This document shows, piece by piece, positions 15,625-23,865 of a stretch of DNA of 33,749 nucleotides. The position numbers and the translations under genes are program-made. Location of the stretch: NCBI GenBank assembly GCA_030428355.1, contig JAUIBL010000034.1, positions 1 to 33,749 on the forward strand, written 5' to 3'. The notes below the pieces were generated by a model. The model did no database searches. It was not told the origin of the DNA and saw nothing but the letters and a program-made list of their open reading frames with translations. Positions within the stretch are counted from its first letter, which is position 1, and each line of letters starts with the position of its first letter. Source of the stretch: Alphaproteobacteria bacterium. GTDB lineage: Bacteria > Pseudomonadota > Alphaproteobacteria > Rhodobacterales > Rhodobacteraceae.

Positions 15625-16347
15625 ATGGCACGTGTAGCACTCGTCACCGGCGGCAGCCGCGGCATCGGTGAAGCCATTTCCAAAGCACTCAAAGCCGAAG
15701 GCTACGAAGTCGCAGCGACCTATGCAGGCAACGATGAAAAGGCCGCCGCCTTTACCGCGGAAACCGGCATCAAGACCTACAAATGGAACGTGGCCGATTA
15801 CGAGTCGTCCAAGGCCGGCATCGCGCAGGTCGAAGCCGATCTGGGCCCGATCGACGTGGTTGTCGCCAACGCGGGCATCACCCGCGATGCGCCGTTCCAC
15901 AAGATGACGCCCGAGGCGTGGAAAGAGGTGATCGACACCAACCTGACCGGCGTGTTCAACACCGTGCACCCCGTCTGGCCCGGCATGCGCGAGCGCAAGT
16001 TCGGCCGCGTGATCGTCATTTCGTCGATCAACGGTCAGAAGGGCCAGTTCGGTCAGGTGAACTATGCCGCGACCAAGGCGGGCGATCTGGGCATCGTCAA
16101 GTCGCTGGCACAGGAAGGCGCGCGCGCCGGTATCACCGCAAACGCGATCTGCCCGGGCTATATCGCCACGGAAATGGTCATGGCGATCCCCGAAGAGGTG
16201 CGCCAGAAGATCGTCGCGGGCATCCCGGCGGGCCGTCTGGGCGAACCCGAGGAAATCGCGCGCTGCGTGGTGTTCCTTGCCTCCGAGCAGTCTGGCTTCA
16301 TCAACGGCTCGACCATTTCGGCCAACGGGGCGCAGTTCTTCGTCTGA
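15625..16347 (+). CDS. phaB: Acetoacetyl-CoA reductase
   Basis: A 240-residue short-chain dehydrogenase that uses NADPH to make (R)-3-hydroxybutyryl-CoA for PHB synthesis. Cofactor motif GGSRGIG at 9-15, NAG at 82-84, catalytic Ser in VISSING (133-134), and Y147-x3-K151 (NYAATK). The end motif NGAQFF is typical of PhaB. GAGGAG precedes the ATG. It is a separate transcript from phaA, with a terminator on each side. Confidence 0.95.
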   Translation: MARVALVTGGSRGIGEAISKALKAEGYEVAATYAGNDEKAAAFTAETGIKTYKWNVADYESSKAGIAQVEADLGPIDVVVANAGITRDAPFHKMTPEAWKEVIDTNLTGVFNTVHPVWPGMRERKFGRVIVISSINGQKGQFGQVNYAATKAGDLGIVKSLAQEGARAGITANAICPGYIATEMVMAIPEEVRQKIVAGIPAGRLGEPEEIARCVVFLASEQSGFINGSTISANGAQFFV

Positions 16348-16367
16348 GCCACGCTTTCGGTTTTCGG

Positions 16368-16396
16368 AAGGGCCCGCCTGCTGCGCGGGCCTTTTC
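16368..16396 (+). terminator. Intrinsic terminator of phaB
   Basis: GGCCCGC (16371-16377) pairs with GCGGGCC (16385-16391), 7-base loop, followed by TTTTCTTTTT. Confidence 0.88.
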
Positions 16397-16425
16397 TTTT
16401 TCTGCGGCGCGGATTAGCGGAGGAC

Positions 16426-17289
16426 ATGACCCGCACCACCGCCACAGCCATCGGATTTGTCGCCGTCCTGCTTTGGGCGCTTCTGGCGTTGTTCACCGCC
16501 GGATCAGCCCCGGTGCCGCCCTTTCTGCTCAACGCGTTGACCTTTGCCATCGGCGGCGCGGTGGGCGTTGTCTGGGTGGTCGCGCGGGGGCGGATGGCGG
16601 TGCTGCGCATGGTGCCGTGGACCGTCTACGCCTTCGGAACGGCGGGCTTGTTCGGCTATCACGCGCTTTACTATTCGGCGCTGCGCCTTGCTCCGCCCGC
16701 CGAAGCGGGGTTGATCGCGTATCTCTGGCCCTTGTTCATCGTGCTGTTTTCCGGGCTGTTGCCGGGGGAGCGGTTGCGCATGGGACATATCGTGGGCGCG
16801 CTGGTGTCTTTCGCCGGGGCGGCGCTGATCGTTTTGCGCAACGGGTTCAGCTTTGAGGCATCGGCCACACCTGGCCTGATCCTTGCCGGGGTCTGCGCGC
16901 TGACATGGAGCAGCTATTCCGTCCTTTCGCGCCGCCTTGGCACCACGCCGACCGAGGCGGTGGCGGTGTTCTGCGTGCTGACGGCGATCCTGTCCATTCC
17001 GCCGCATCTGGTCTTTGAAAACACCGTCTGGCCGAGCAGTGCGTTCGGCTGGGTGTCGGTGGTGGCGTTGGGGCTAGGTCCGGTGGGGTTGGCGTTCTAC
17101 GTCTGGGACATCGGCGTGAAAAAGGGTGACATTCAGGTTCTGGGGGTCGCAAGCTATGCCGCGCCCTTGCTGTCGACGCTGGTTCTGATCGTGGCGGGGT
17201 TTGCCGAGTCGTCGTGGCAACTGGTGGCCGCTGCGGTGCTGATCACTGTCGGTGCCGGGATCGCAGCGCTGGCATCGCGCCGGGTTTAA
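16426..17289 (+). CDS. EamA-family (drug/metabolite transporter) exporter, YddG-like
   Basis: A 287-residue membrane protein with about ten hydrophobic segments forming two EamA halves (about residues 5-137 and 148-285). Sequences such as YHALYYSALRLAPPAEAGLIAYLWP, cited here as LRLAPPAEAGLIAYLWP, resemble the YddG branch, which exports aromatic amino acids in enterobacteria. The substrate here is not known. GCGGAGG stands just before the ATG. It stands between two unrelated transcription units and is not clearly co-transcribed with either. Confidence 0.88.
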   Translation: MTRTTATAIGFVAVLLWALLALFTAGSAPVPPFLLNALTFAIGGAVGVVWVVARGRMAVLRMVPWTVYAFGTAGLFGYHALYYSALRLAPPAEAGLIAYLWPLFIVLFSGLLPGERLRMGHIVGALVSFAGAALIVLRNGFSFEASATPGLILAGVCALTWSSYSVLSRRLGTTPTEAVAVFCVLTAILSIPPHLVFENTVWPSSAFGWVSVVALGLGPVGLAFYVWDIGVKKGDIQVLGVASYAAPLLSTLVLIVAGFAESSWQLVAAAVLITVGAGIAALASRRV

Positions 17290-17392
17290 GTGCGGATTTG
17301 CACAAAATTGGCGCGCTGACGGGTATTTATGTGCGCTGAGTTGCAGCTAGATACGGATCCGAACAGAAACGCGGACAAATGGGAGACCCGAC

Positions 17393-18325
17393 ATGATCAA
17401 TCAGATCAACGGACTTCATCACGTGACCTCGATCGCCAGCGGGGCACAATCGAACAACGATTTCTTCACCAAGACACTGGGCCTGCGCCGGATCAAGAAG
17501 ACGGTCAATTTCGACGCGCCCGAGGTGTATCACCTGTATTACGGCGATGAGGCGGGGACGCCCGGCACCGTGATGACCTATTTCCCCTTCCCCAACGCGC
17601 GGCGTGGTCGCCCCGGCACGGGTGAGGTGGGGATCACCGGCTTTTCGGTGCCCAAAGGCAGCCTGCCCTACTGGCAGGAGCGGCTGGCGACGTTTGACGT
17701 GAAAAACATGCAGACCGAAACCACGTTCGGCGAAAACCGCTTGCGCTTTGACGGGCCGGACGGTGACGGGTTTGTGTTGGTGGAAACCGAGGACGATGCC
17801 CGCGACCCGTGGACCAACAATGGTGTGCCCGCCGATGCGGCCATCCGCGGCTTTCACAGTGCCGACATGCGCCTGCGCGATGCGGCGGCCAGTGCCGAAC
17901 TGCTGAAGTACATGGGGTACGAAGAGCTGGACCGTCAGGACAACGTGACCCGCTTTCACGTGCCCGGCGGCAACGAGGCCAACGTGATCGACATCACGCA
18001 GGTCAACGCGCCCGGCGCGGATCAGGGGGCCGGTTCGGTGCACCACATCGCGTTTTCCGTGGACAACCGGGACAAGCAGTTGGAAGTGCGCAAGGCGCTG
18101 ATGGACACCGGCTATCAGGTGACCCCGGTGATCGACCGCGACTACTTCTACGCGATCTATTTCCGCACGCCGGGTGGGGTGTTGTTCGAAGTCGCCACCA
18201 ACGAGCCGGGCTTTGACCGCGACGAGGACACGGCACATCTGGGCGAAGCGCTCAAGCTGCCGACGCAGCATGAACATCTGCGCAAGGTTCTGGAAGAAAA
18301 GTACCTGGAGCCGATCGTTGACTGA
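17393..18325 (+). CDS. mhqO: VOC-family ring-cleaving dioxygenase, MhqO-like
   Basis: A 310-residue protein with two pairs of vicinal-oxygen-chelate modules. Probable Fe ligands are the His of GLHHVTS (H10), the His of VHHIAFSV and the Glu in VLFEVATNEPGF. Full-length for the MhqO/MhqA group, which opens hydroquinone-like rings in Bacillus. The downstream gene is an MhqD-like hydrolase, with the reading frames almost touching, which repeats the mhq gene pairing known from Bacillus. A role in quinone or electrophile detoxification is inferred from that pairing. GGGAG lies seven bases before the ATG. Confidence 0.87.
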   Translation: MINQINGLHHVTSIASGAQSNNDFFTKTLGLRRIKKTVNFDAPEVYHLYYGDEAGTPGTVMTYFPFPNARRGRPGTGEVGITGFSVPKGSLPYWQERLATFDVKNMQTETTFGENRLRFDGPDGDGFVLVETEDDARDPWTNNGVPADAAIRGFHSADMRLRDAAASAELLKYMGYEELDRQDNVTRFHVPGGNEANVIDITQVNAPGADQGAGSVHHIAFSVDNRDKQLEVRKALMDTGYQVTPVIDRDYFYAIYFRTPGGVLFEVATNEPGFDRDEDTAHLGEALKLPTQHEHLRKVLEEKYLEPIVD

Positions 18326-18329
18326 CTAC

Positions 18330-18914
18330 ATGACACGCGAAACCAAGGGCACGTCCGGCGCGCCCCTGGTGTTCACCTTTCATGGCACGGGCGGGGACGA
18401 GACCCAGTTTCACGGGTTGGCGGAACAGCTTTGGCCGGGGGCGCATGTGGTGTCGCCCCGCGGTGATGTGTTGGAACACGGGATGAACCGATATTTCCGT
18501 CGCACCGGCGAGGGTGTCTACGACATGGACGATCTGGCAAAACGGCGCGCGGCGATGGCTGCTTTCATCCGGTCCAAGATCTCCGAGACAGGGGCGACGC
18601 GCGTGATCGCGCTTGGCTATTCGAACGGTGCGAATATCGCGGCGGCGGTGGCGTTCGAAGACCCTGATCTGTTCACCGATGTGATCGCCATGCACCCGTT
18701 GATCCCATGGACCCCTGCCCCGCAACCCGGGTTGGCGGCAACACGCTGGCTGATCACGGCAGGCGAACGCGATCCGATCTGCCCGGCGCCTTTGACCCGC
18801 TCCCTGACCGAGTACCTGCGCGCCCAAGGGGCTGAAGTGACCGAGCACTGGCATCCCGGAGGGCACGAATTGGTGCAATCCGAGGTGTTAGCGATTCAGG
18901 ATTTCAAGACATGA
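18330..18914 (+). CDS. mhqD: Alpha/beta hydrolase (carboxylesterase/phospholipase type), MhqD-like
   Basis: A 194-residue serine hydrolase. The oxyanion-hole region is FHGTGGDE (17-24). The catalytic triad is S98 in GYSNGAN, D148 in GERDPICP and H179 in HPGGHEL. The start at 18330 gives the same N-terminal length and a KGTS motif as Bacillus MhqD, as I remember it. A TTG at 18318, inside the end of mhqO, has a better-placed GGAG and would add four residues. Four bases separate the mhqO stop from the ATG, so translation is probably coupled. Confidence 0.87.
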   Translation: MTRETKGTSGAPLVFTFHGTGGDETQFHGLAEQLWPGAHVVSPRGDVLEHGMNRYFRRTGEGVYDMDDLAKRRAAMAAFIRSKISETGATRVIALGYSNGANIAAAVAFEDPDLFTDVIAMHPLIPWTPAPQPGLAATRWLITAGERDPICPAPLTRSLTEYLRAQGAEVTEHWHPGGHELVQSEVLAIQDFKT

Positions 18915-18917
18915 AAA

Positions 18918-18939
18918 AGCCCGGGGGGAGACCCGGGCT
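18918..18939 (-). terminator. Intrinsic terminator of the ydcH-like gene
   Basis: Perfect stem AGCCCGGG (18918-18925) and CCCGGGCT (18932-18939). On the minus strand it is followed by TTTTTC, which runs to the mhqD stop codon. It may also stop transcription from the other side. Confidence 0.85.
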
Positions 18940-18947
18940 GTCACCAA

Positions 18948-19109
18948 TTACGAGAGGCGCTCGATTTCTTCTTTAAGCCGGAGTTTCTGCTTTTTCAGAG
19001 ACGCGATCATCAGGGCATCCGAACCCGGGGCGCGTTGGGCCTGTTCGACCTCTTCAGACAGGGTTTGGTGCTTCCGCTTCAGTTCCTGAAGATGTGAAGT
19101 CAAGCTCAT
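18948..19109 (-). CDS. YdcH family (DUF465) small coiled-coil protein
   Basis: A 53-residue protein starting MSLTSHLQELKRKHQTLSEE and ending in KLRLKEEIERLS. It is a helical, highly charged protein with heptad-like spacing, including the LKKQKLRLKEEI motif typical of DUF465. AGGAGG lies six bases before the ATG at 19109. The function of the family is not known. It is monocistronic with its own terminator. Confidence 0.87.
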   Translation of the reverse strand: MSLTSHLQELKRKHQTLSEEVEQAQRAPGSDALMIASLKKQKLRLKEEIERLS

Positions 19110-19190
19110 GAAGTCCTCCTGTGACTGATTGGATCTTCAGTGCATCACAGTTTTACATTTCTGTCACGCTGCACACGCATGGTTGGTGAA

Positions 19191-20009
19191 TTATGGCCCA
19201 GCGCGGCCCACCAGACGCCGGTTTTGCACGGGAAACGGCAGGGCATGGGCGGACCGCAGCACCTTGGACACCGTATCGGTATACGAATCGGCATCCTTTT
19301 CGTGGTTTTCGCCGCGGTGCAGCACGAGCGGAGGGTGCGACACAAACGCCGCCCTGCGCTCTTTGCGACCGCGCAGCAGGACAAGCCGTGCAGGCCGGGT
19401 GCTCCGGGGATGAATCGGCCAGAGTTCCAGGGCACCCAGGCTGGCAAAAAACGCGCTCAAGAGTTCGGGCAGGCGGTCGGCGCGCTGGATGAAGGTTGCG
19501 ATGCCACCGGGTTTGAGCCGTTTCGACGCGACACTGACCCATTTTTCCAAAGGCAGCGCACCGGATCGGGACACGGCCCGTTCCCGCGACCGCGCCGCAA
19601 CCGCGCGAAAATCCTCGAAATAGGGGGGGTTGGCGATCACGTGGTCAAATCGCTGGGCTTTCACATCCGGCGGCAGGCTGGACAGGTCGGCGCAATGAAC
19701 CGTACCGGCCAAACCGTTGTCCTCAAGATTGCGCTGCGCCAGTGCGGCATAGGCGGGCTGCATTTCGACGCCGGTGCAGGTGACGCCGGGCACGCGGGTC
19801 GCAAGGCAGGCAAGAGCGGCACCACCCCCGCAGCCAAGCTCAAGCACGGTTTCACCGGTTTTCGCTGGAATGGACGCCGCCAGAAGCACCGGATCGACAC
19901 CCGCGCGATAGCCGTCCTTCGGCTGCCACAAGCGCACCGCCCCGCCCAGAAAATCGTCGCGGGACAGTTCGTCCTCGGCGAAAGGGTCAGTCCTCAAACC
20001 TGACCCCAT
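19191..20009 (-). CDS. TrmN6-like tRNA (adenine-N6) methyltransferase
   Basis: A 272-residue Rossmann-fold methyltransferase. The SAM motif is VLELGCGGGAA (55-65) and the amino-methylating motif NPPY is at 127-130. The N-terminal FLGGAVRLWQPKDGYRAG is characteristic of the tRNA1(Val) A37 N6-methyltransferase group (COG4123), so tRNA is the likely substrate. The start is uncertain: ATG 20009 overlaps the preceding DUF2007 gene by 23 bases, and TTG 19997 would give a start nearer to the usual family N-terminus. The overlap suggests co-transcription with DUF2007. Confidence 0.85.
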   Translation of the reverse strand: MGSGLRTDPFAEDELSRDDFLGGAVRLWQPKDGYRAGVDPVLLAASIPAKTGETVLELGCGGGAALACLATRVPGVTCTGVEMQPAYAALAQRNLEDNGLAGTVHCADLSSLPPDVKAQRFDHVIANPPYFEDFRAVAARSRERAVSRSGALPLEKWVSVASKRLKPGGIATFIQRADRLPELLSAFFASLGALELWPIHPRSTRPARLVLLRGRKERRAAFVSHPPLVLHRGENHEKDADSYTDTVSKVLRSAHALPFPVQNRRLVGRAGP

Positions 20010-20208
20010 ATTCGCGCAAGACACGTCTTGCGTCATCAATCTCGTCGCTGCGCACCATCAGGCGGCGCGGCAAGATGCCGATGGAGCCTTCGAGGATGCT
20101 CATGTTTACGTCCAATTCAAAGCTGTCTATACCCTCGTCCTCAAGCACGGCTCGGGCGAGCGGTATCAGTGTGATGTCATTGGTGCGCAAAAGCTCTTCC
20201 ATGACCAT
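19987..20208 (-). CDS. DUF2007 protein (putative signal-transducing protein)
   Basis: A 73-residue protein with the conserved features of DUF2007: an N-terminal LLRTNDITLIPLARAVLEDEGI, cited in part as LLRTNDITLIPLARAVL, then SILEGSIGILPRRLMV and a final ARRVLREYG. It has the small ferredoxin-like fold expected for the family, whose role is unknown. ATG codons at 20208 and 20202 are both possible. It is directly upstream of, and overlaps, the TrmN6-like gene, and is divergent from the polyprenyl synthase. Confidence 0.87.
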   Translation of the reverse strand: MVMEELLRTNDITLIPLARAVLEDEGIDSFELDVNMSILEGSIGILPRRLMVRSDEIDDARRVLREYGVRFED

Positions 20209-20258
20209 GATGTAGGAACACCGGGCCCGCTTTGTCGAGCCTTCCTGAAGGATTGGTG

Positions 20259-21257
20259 ATGATGTTGGATAAACCAGGTCAAAAACCGCATGATCGGCTG
20301 GCAGAAGCGCTGGCTGATGACATGGTGGCGGTCAACGCGCTGATCCGGTCCCGCATGGCGTCGGAACATGCGCCGCGCATTCCCGAAGTGACCGCGCATC
20401 TTGTCGAGGCGGGCGGCAAACGTCTGCGCCCGATGCTGACGCTGGCCGCTGCGCGCATGTGTGGCTACGAGGGCGACAACCACGTCAAGCTGGCGGCGAC
20501 GGTGGAGTTCATCCATACCGCAACACTGCTGCATGACGATGTGGTGGACGAAAGCGAAAAGCGGCGGGGACGGCCCACCGCGAACCTGCTCTGGGACAAC
20601 AAGTCGAGCGTTCTGGTGGGCGACTACCTCTTCGCACGGTCGTTCCAGTTGATGACCGAGACCAACAACATCCGCGTGCTGCGCATCCTGTCCGATGCGG
20701 CGGCGACAATTGCGGAAGGTGAAGTGCTGCAGATGACGGCGGCGCAGGATCTGCGCACGACCGAAGCGATCTACCTGCAAGTGGTGCGCGGCAAGACGGC
20801 GGCGCTGTTTTCGGCAGCGACCGAAGTGGGCGGCGTGATTGCCGACATGGATGACACGCAGGTGAAGGCGCTGTTCGATTATGGCGATGCCTTGGGGATC
20901 GCGTTCCAGATCGTCGATGACCTTCTGGATTACTGGGGGTCCGATGCGACGGGCAAAAACGTGGGCGACGATTTCCGCGAACGCAAGTTGACGCTGCCGG
21001 TGATCAAGGCCGTGGCCCTGGGCGACGACGAAGAGCGTGCGTTCTGGAAGCGGACCATCGAAAAGGGTCGTCAGGAAGACGGCGATCTTGAGCACGCGAT
21101 TGCGCTCTTGAACAAGCACGGCACGCTTGAAGCAACGCGGGCCGAGGCAAACGCATGGATCGCCAAGGCGCGCACCGCACTCGCGACACTGCCCGAGCAT
21201 CCGATCCGCGACATGCTGGACGATCTGGCCGACTACGTGGTGGCGCGGGTCAACTGA
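20259..21257 (+). CDS. ispB: Polyprenyl (octaprenyl/decaprenyl) diphosphate synthase
   Basis: A 332-residue all-helical prenyltransferase that builds the side chain of ubiquinone from isopentenyl diphosphate. The first aspartate-rich motif is LLHDDVVDES and the second is QIVDDLLDY. The region before the first motif (EFIHTATLLHDD) fits long-chain synthases. In this group of bacteria the product is likely a decaprenyl (Q-10) chain; that is inference. AGGA lies six bases before ATG 20259. Its stop overlaps the convergent ispE by eight bases. Confidence 0.92.
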   Translation: MMLDKPGQKPHDRLAEALADDMVAVNALIRSRMASEHAPRIPEVTAHLVEAGGKRLRPMLTLAAARMCGYEGDNHVKLAATVEFIHTATLLHDDVVDESEKRRGRPTANLLWDNKSSVLVGDYLFARSFQLMTETNNIRVLRILSDAAATIAEGEVLQMTAAQDLRTTEAIYLQVVRGKTAALFSAATEVGGVIADMDDTQVKALFDYGDALGIAFQIVDDLLDYWGSDATGKNVGDDFRERKLTLPVIKAVALGDDEERAFWKRTIEKGRQEDGDLEHAIALLNKHGTLEATRAEANAWIAKARTALATLPEHPIRDMLDDLADYVVARVN

Positions 21258-22053
21258 TCGCGGCACCAAAGGTTTGCGTTGCGACCACCCACCAGTCCGG
21301 GTGGTCCCGCGAGATGCGCGACTGCGCGGCACTGGCGGCATTCTGATCGGGGTAGATGCCGAAACAGGTCGATCCCGAGCCGGACATCCGCGCTAGCTGC
21401 GCATCCTCCAGCGCGGCAAGCGCCTTGGAAACGACGGGCGCATAGGCGATTGCCGGGTCCTGGAGATCGTTGCGTTGGGCGGCCAGCCAAGTCAGCCAGT
21501 CGCCATCCCGAGGCACAGGGTCCATCGGCGGATTGTCCTTGCGGGTCAGCGCGCCAAACACCTCGACCGTGGGCACATGCGCGCCGGGATTGACCAGCAC
21601 CAGCCAAAATCTCGGACAGTCGGGCACATCGTTCAGCACATCGCCGATGCCCTGCATGCGCTGCGGTGTCCGGGAGAGACAGACGGGCACATCCGCGCCA
21701 AGCCCCAGCGCCAGATCGGGGCGCTCCACCGCACGCAGGATCGCTGCGGCGTCGGATGAACCGCCCCCGATCCCGGCCCCATGCGGCAGGTTTTTCGTCA
21801 GGGTGATGCGTGCCGTCACAGCCGCGCGGTCAAGCGCCTTCCAGACAAGGTTGCGCGCGTCCTCGGGCACACCGGCGGCAAAAGGGCCGTCCACGGTCAA
21901 GGACGTTTGCGCGGCGGGCTGCACCGTCAGATGATCGCCCACATCCGCAAAGACCACGAGTGAATCAAGCAGATGGTAGCCGTTGGATTGCTGGCCGGTG
22001 ACGTGCAATGCGAGATTGATCTTGGCCGGCGCGAATTCAGTCGCTGCTGTCAT
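21250..22053 (-). CDS. ispE: 4-diphosphocytidyl-2-C-methyl-D-erythritol kinase
   Basis: A 267-residue GHMP kinase of the MEP isoprenoid pathway. It has the start motif FAPAKINLALHV (substrate lysine and Asn), the ATP loop PHGAGIGGGSSDAAA, and a C-terminal ARMSGSGSTCFG. It supplies isoprenoid units, the substrate of the neighbouring polyprenyl synthase. The ATG at 22053 overlaps the end of the upstream TPR gene by 17 bases. A longer frame to 22137 lies wholly within that gene and is not credible. Confidence 0.95.
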   Translation of the reverse strand: MTAATEFAPAKINLALHVTGQQSNGYHLLDSLVVFADVGDHLTVQPAAQTSLTVDGPFAAGVPEDARNLVWKALDRAAVTARITLTKNLPHGAGIGGGSSDAAAILRAVERPDLALGLGADVPVCLSRTPQRMQGIGDVLNDVPDCPRFWLVLVNPGAHVPTVEVFGALTRKDNPPMDPVPRDGDWLTWLAAQRNDLQDPAIAYAPVVSKALAALEDAQLARMSGSGSTCFGIYPDQNAASAAQSRISRDHPDWWVVATQTFGAAIS

Positions 22054-23764
22054 TCGCCACCTGAAGCGGAGGTGCGCCTTCTTCGGCCAGAACCTGATCC
22101 AATCCGACGTCGAGCTTGGCCCGGATCCGGTCGACATTCACCTCTTCAGCGGTGGTGCCGTAGACGGCAAAAGACAACGCACGCCGCCATTGGAACCGCG
22201 CTTCGGTCTTGCGGCCGACCGCCCAGTACACGTCACCCAGATGGTCGTTCACGATGGGATCGACCGGCATCAGTTCGGCCGCGCGTTCCATATGCACCAC
22301 GGCCTCGTCATAGCGCCCGAGGCGATAGAGAACCCAGCCAAGACTGTCGATGATGTAGCCACTGTCGGGCCGGGCCGCAGCGGCGCGTTCGATCATGTCC
22401 AGCGCCTCGTCCAGCTTGATCTTCTTTTCGACCAGCGAATAGCCGAGATAGTTCAGAACCTGAGGCTGGTCCGGGTTCAGTTCCAGCGCGCGCCGGAAAT
22501 CCGCTTCGGCCTCGTCCCAGCGGTCCAGCCGTTCAAAGCAGATGGCGCGGGCGTAATGCAGGAACCACTGGCTTTGGGTTTCCACCTCGAACAGGCTCAG
22601 CGCCTGATTGTAGGCCTCGATCGCTTCCTCGTAGCGTTCAAGCTGGCGCATGGTGTCGCCCAGCGTCGAATGCACGATGGGCTGGTCGCCATGGGTCTTC
22701 GCCAACCGTTGCAGCACTTCGATTGCCGCATCCACCTTGTCGCTGTCACGCAACGCGGCGGCGCGGCCCAGTTCTGCGGCGTGATACGCGGGATGGTCCT
22801 CGGGAACCTCGGCATAGGCTTTGACGGCCAATTCCGACTGGCCCATGTCGTCCAGCAGGCTGGCGGTCAGCAGGATGGCGTCGATGTGATCCGGCCGGAG
22901 ATATTGCGCCACCCGGGTATAGAGCAGGGTGAATTCATCATCTGCTTCGTTCACCAAGGCGGCCGCCAACGTGTAGAACACTTCGGACAGGCCGTCGCGC
23001 GGACCGCGTATATGGGTGAACGGGATCGACTGTCCGGCTTGCAGCGCGTCGCGCATCAGGGTCAGACCGGGGTCGAGATCCTTGCCGAACGCGGTCTCGA
23101 TCAGCGTCAGCGCATCGGCCGTGCGATCCAGTTGGCTTAGGATTTCGACATGCGCCATGACACCGCGACGGGTGAGCTGCATCCCGCCGGTGCCCGCATC
23201 TTCGAGAATGGCCGCAGCACTTTCGAAATCCCCAACCGATCCAAGCGCAAGAGCTTTGTGATAAAGGGCAAAGTTGCGCATGCCCTGCTGATTGGACAGC
23301 TCGTCGAACTGTACCAAAGCCGCCGTCATGTCGCCGCGCCCCAGATGTGACCACGCCAGCAAGAGACCATCGACCAGGGGCCCGACACCCCGGTCTTCGT
23401 TCACCCGCGCGATCAGGGCGTCATAGTCTTCGGCCTTTGCCGATTGGGCAGCAAGCGCCATCTGCGCGATCTGGCTGCGATGCCCGTCATTGACCAGCTT
23501 GGTCGAAAGGGCTGCGGCCCGGTCGACATCGCCCAGCGAAATTTCCGCCAAGGCCGCCCGCTCCAGAAGAACCGGGTTCTCGGGATCGAACATCACCGCC
23601 TGCCCGTAATAGGACGCCGCCGCCTGAATGTTCCCGTCAAAGCTGGCCTGCCGTCCGGCCAGATAATCCCCCGCCAGACTGTTGGCGATGGCACCACCGG
23701 GGGCCATCAGACACAGCGCCAGCGCCGCTGATCCGAGAAGTCGTTTCATGCCCGATTGCGCCAT
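22037..23764 (-). CDS. Secreted tetratricopeptide-repeat (TPR) protein
   Basis: A 575-residue protein. The ATG at 23764 has AAGGAG six bases upstream and opens into a signal peptide (GSAALALCLMAPGGAIA). The rest is a series of TPR helical pairs, for example near the C-terminus DSLGWVLYRLGRYDEAVVH and NDHLGDVYWAVGRKTEAR, with more degenerate repeats in the N-terminal half. It is probably periplasmic or membrane-associated and acts as a protein-binding scaffold. A homologue of this size next to ispE is common in alphaproteobacteria, as I recall. Its role is unknown. Confidence 0.88.
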   Translation of the reverse strand: MAQSGMKRLLGSAALALCLMAPGGAIANSLAGDYLAGRQASFDGNIQAAASYYGQAVMFDPENPVLLERAALAEISLGDVDRAAALSTKLVNDGHRSQIAQMALAAQSAKAEDYDALIARVNEDRGVGPLVDGLLLAWSHLGRGDMTAALVQFDELSNQQGMRNFALYHKALALGSVGDFESAAAILEDAGTGGMQLTRRGVMAHVEILSQLDRTADALTLIETAFGKDLDPGLTLMRDALQAGQSIPFTHIRGPRDGLSEVFYTLAAALVNEADDEFTLLYTRVAQYLRPDHIDAILLTASLLDDMGQSELAVKAYAEVPEDHPAYHAAELGRAAALRDSDKVDAAIEVLQRLAKTHGDQPIVHSTLGDTMRQLERYEEAIEAYNQALSLFEVETQSQWFLHYARAICFERLDRWDEAEADFRRALELNPDQPQVLNYLGYSLVEKKIKLDEALDMIERAAAARPDSGYIIDSLGWVLYRLGRYDEAVVHMERAAELMPVDPIVNDHLGDVYWAVGRKTEARFQWRRALSFAVYGTTAEEVNVDRIRAKLDVGLDQVLAEEGAPPLQVANDSSD

Positions 23765-23835
23765 GTGGTTCTCCTTGAAAAAAGGCGAAGTGAGAAAAGC
23801 GTAGCGTGGCAATCCAACACACGCAACCAATGCAA

Positions 23836-23859
23836 AAGGCCGGGCGTTGGCCCGGCCTT
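23836..23859 (-). terminator. Intrinsic terminator of the ETF-QO gene
   Basis: Stem AAGGCCGGG (23836-23844) and CCCGGCCTT (23851-23859), 6-base loop. On the minus strand it is followed by TTGCATTGG, so the T run is short (TTTT including the stem end). It lies seven bases past the stop codon of the gene. Confidence 0.85.
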
Positions 23860-23865
23860 CGTGAC

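Noticed and set aside
14249..15640. 463-codon frame on the minus strand
   Set aside because: Antisense to phaA, which has all thiolase active-site residues.
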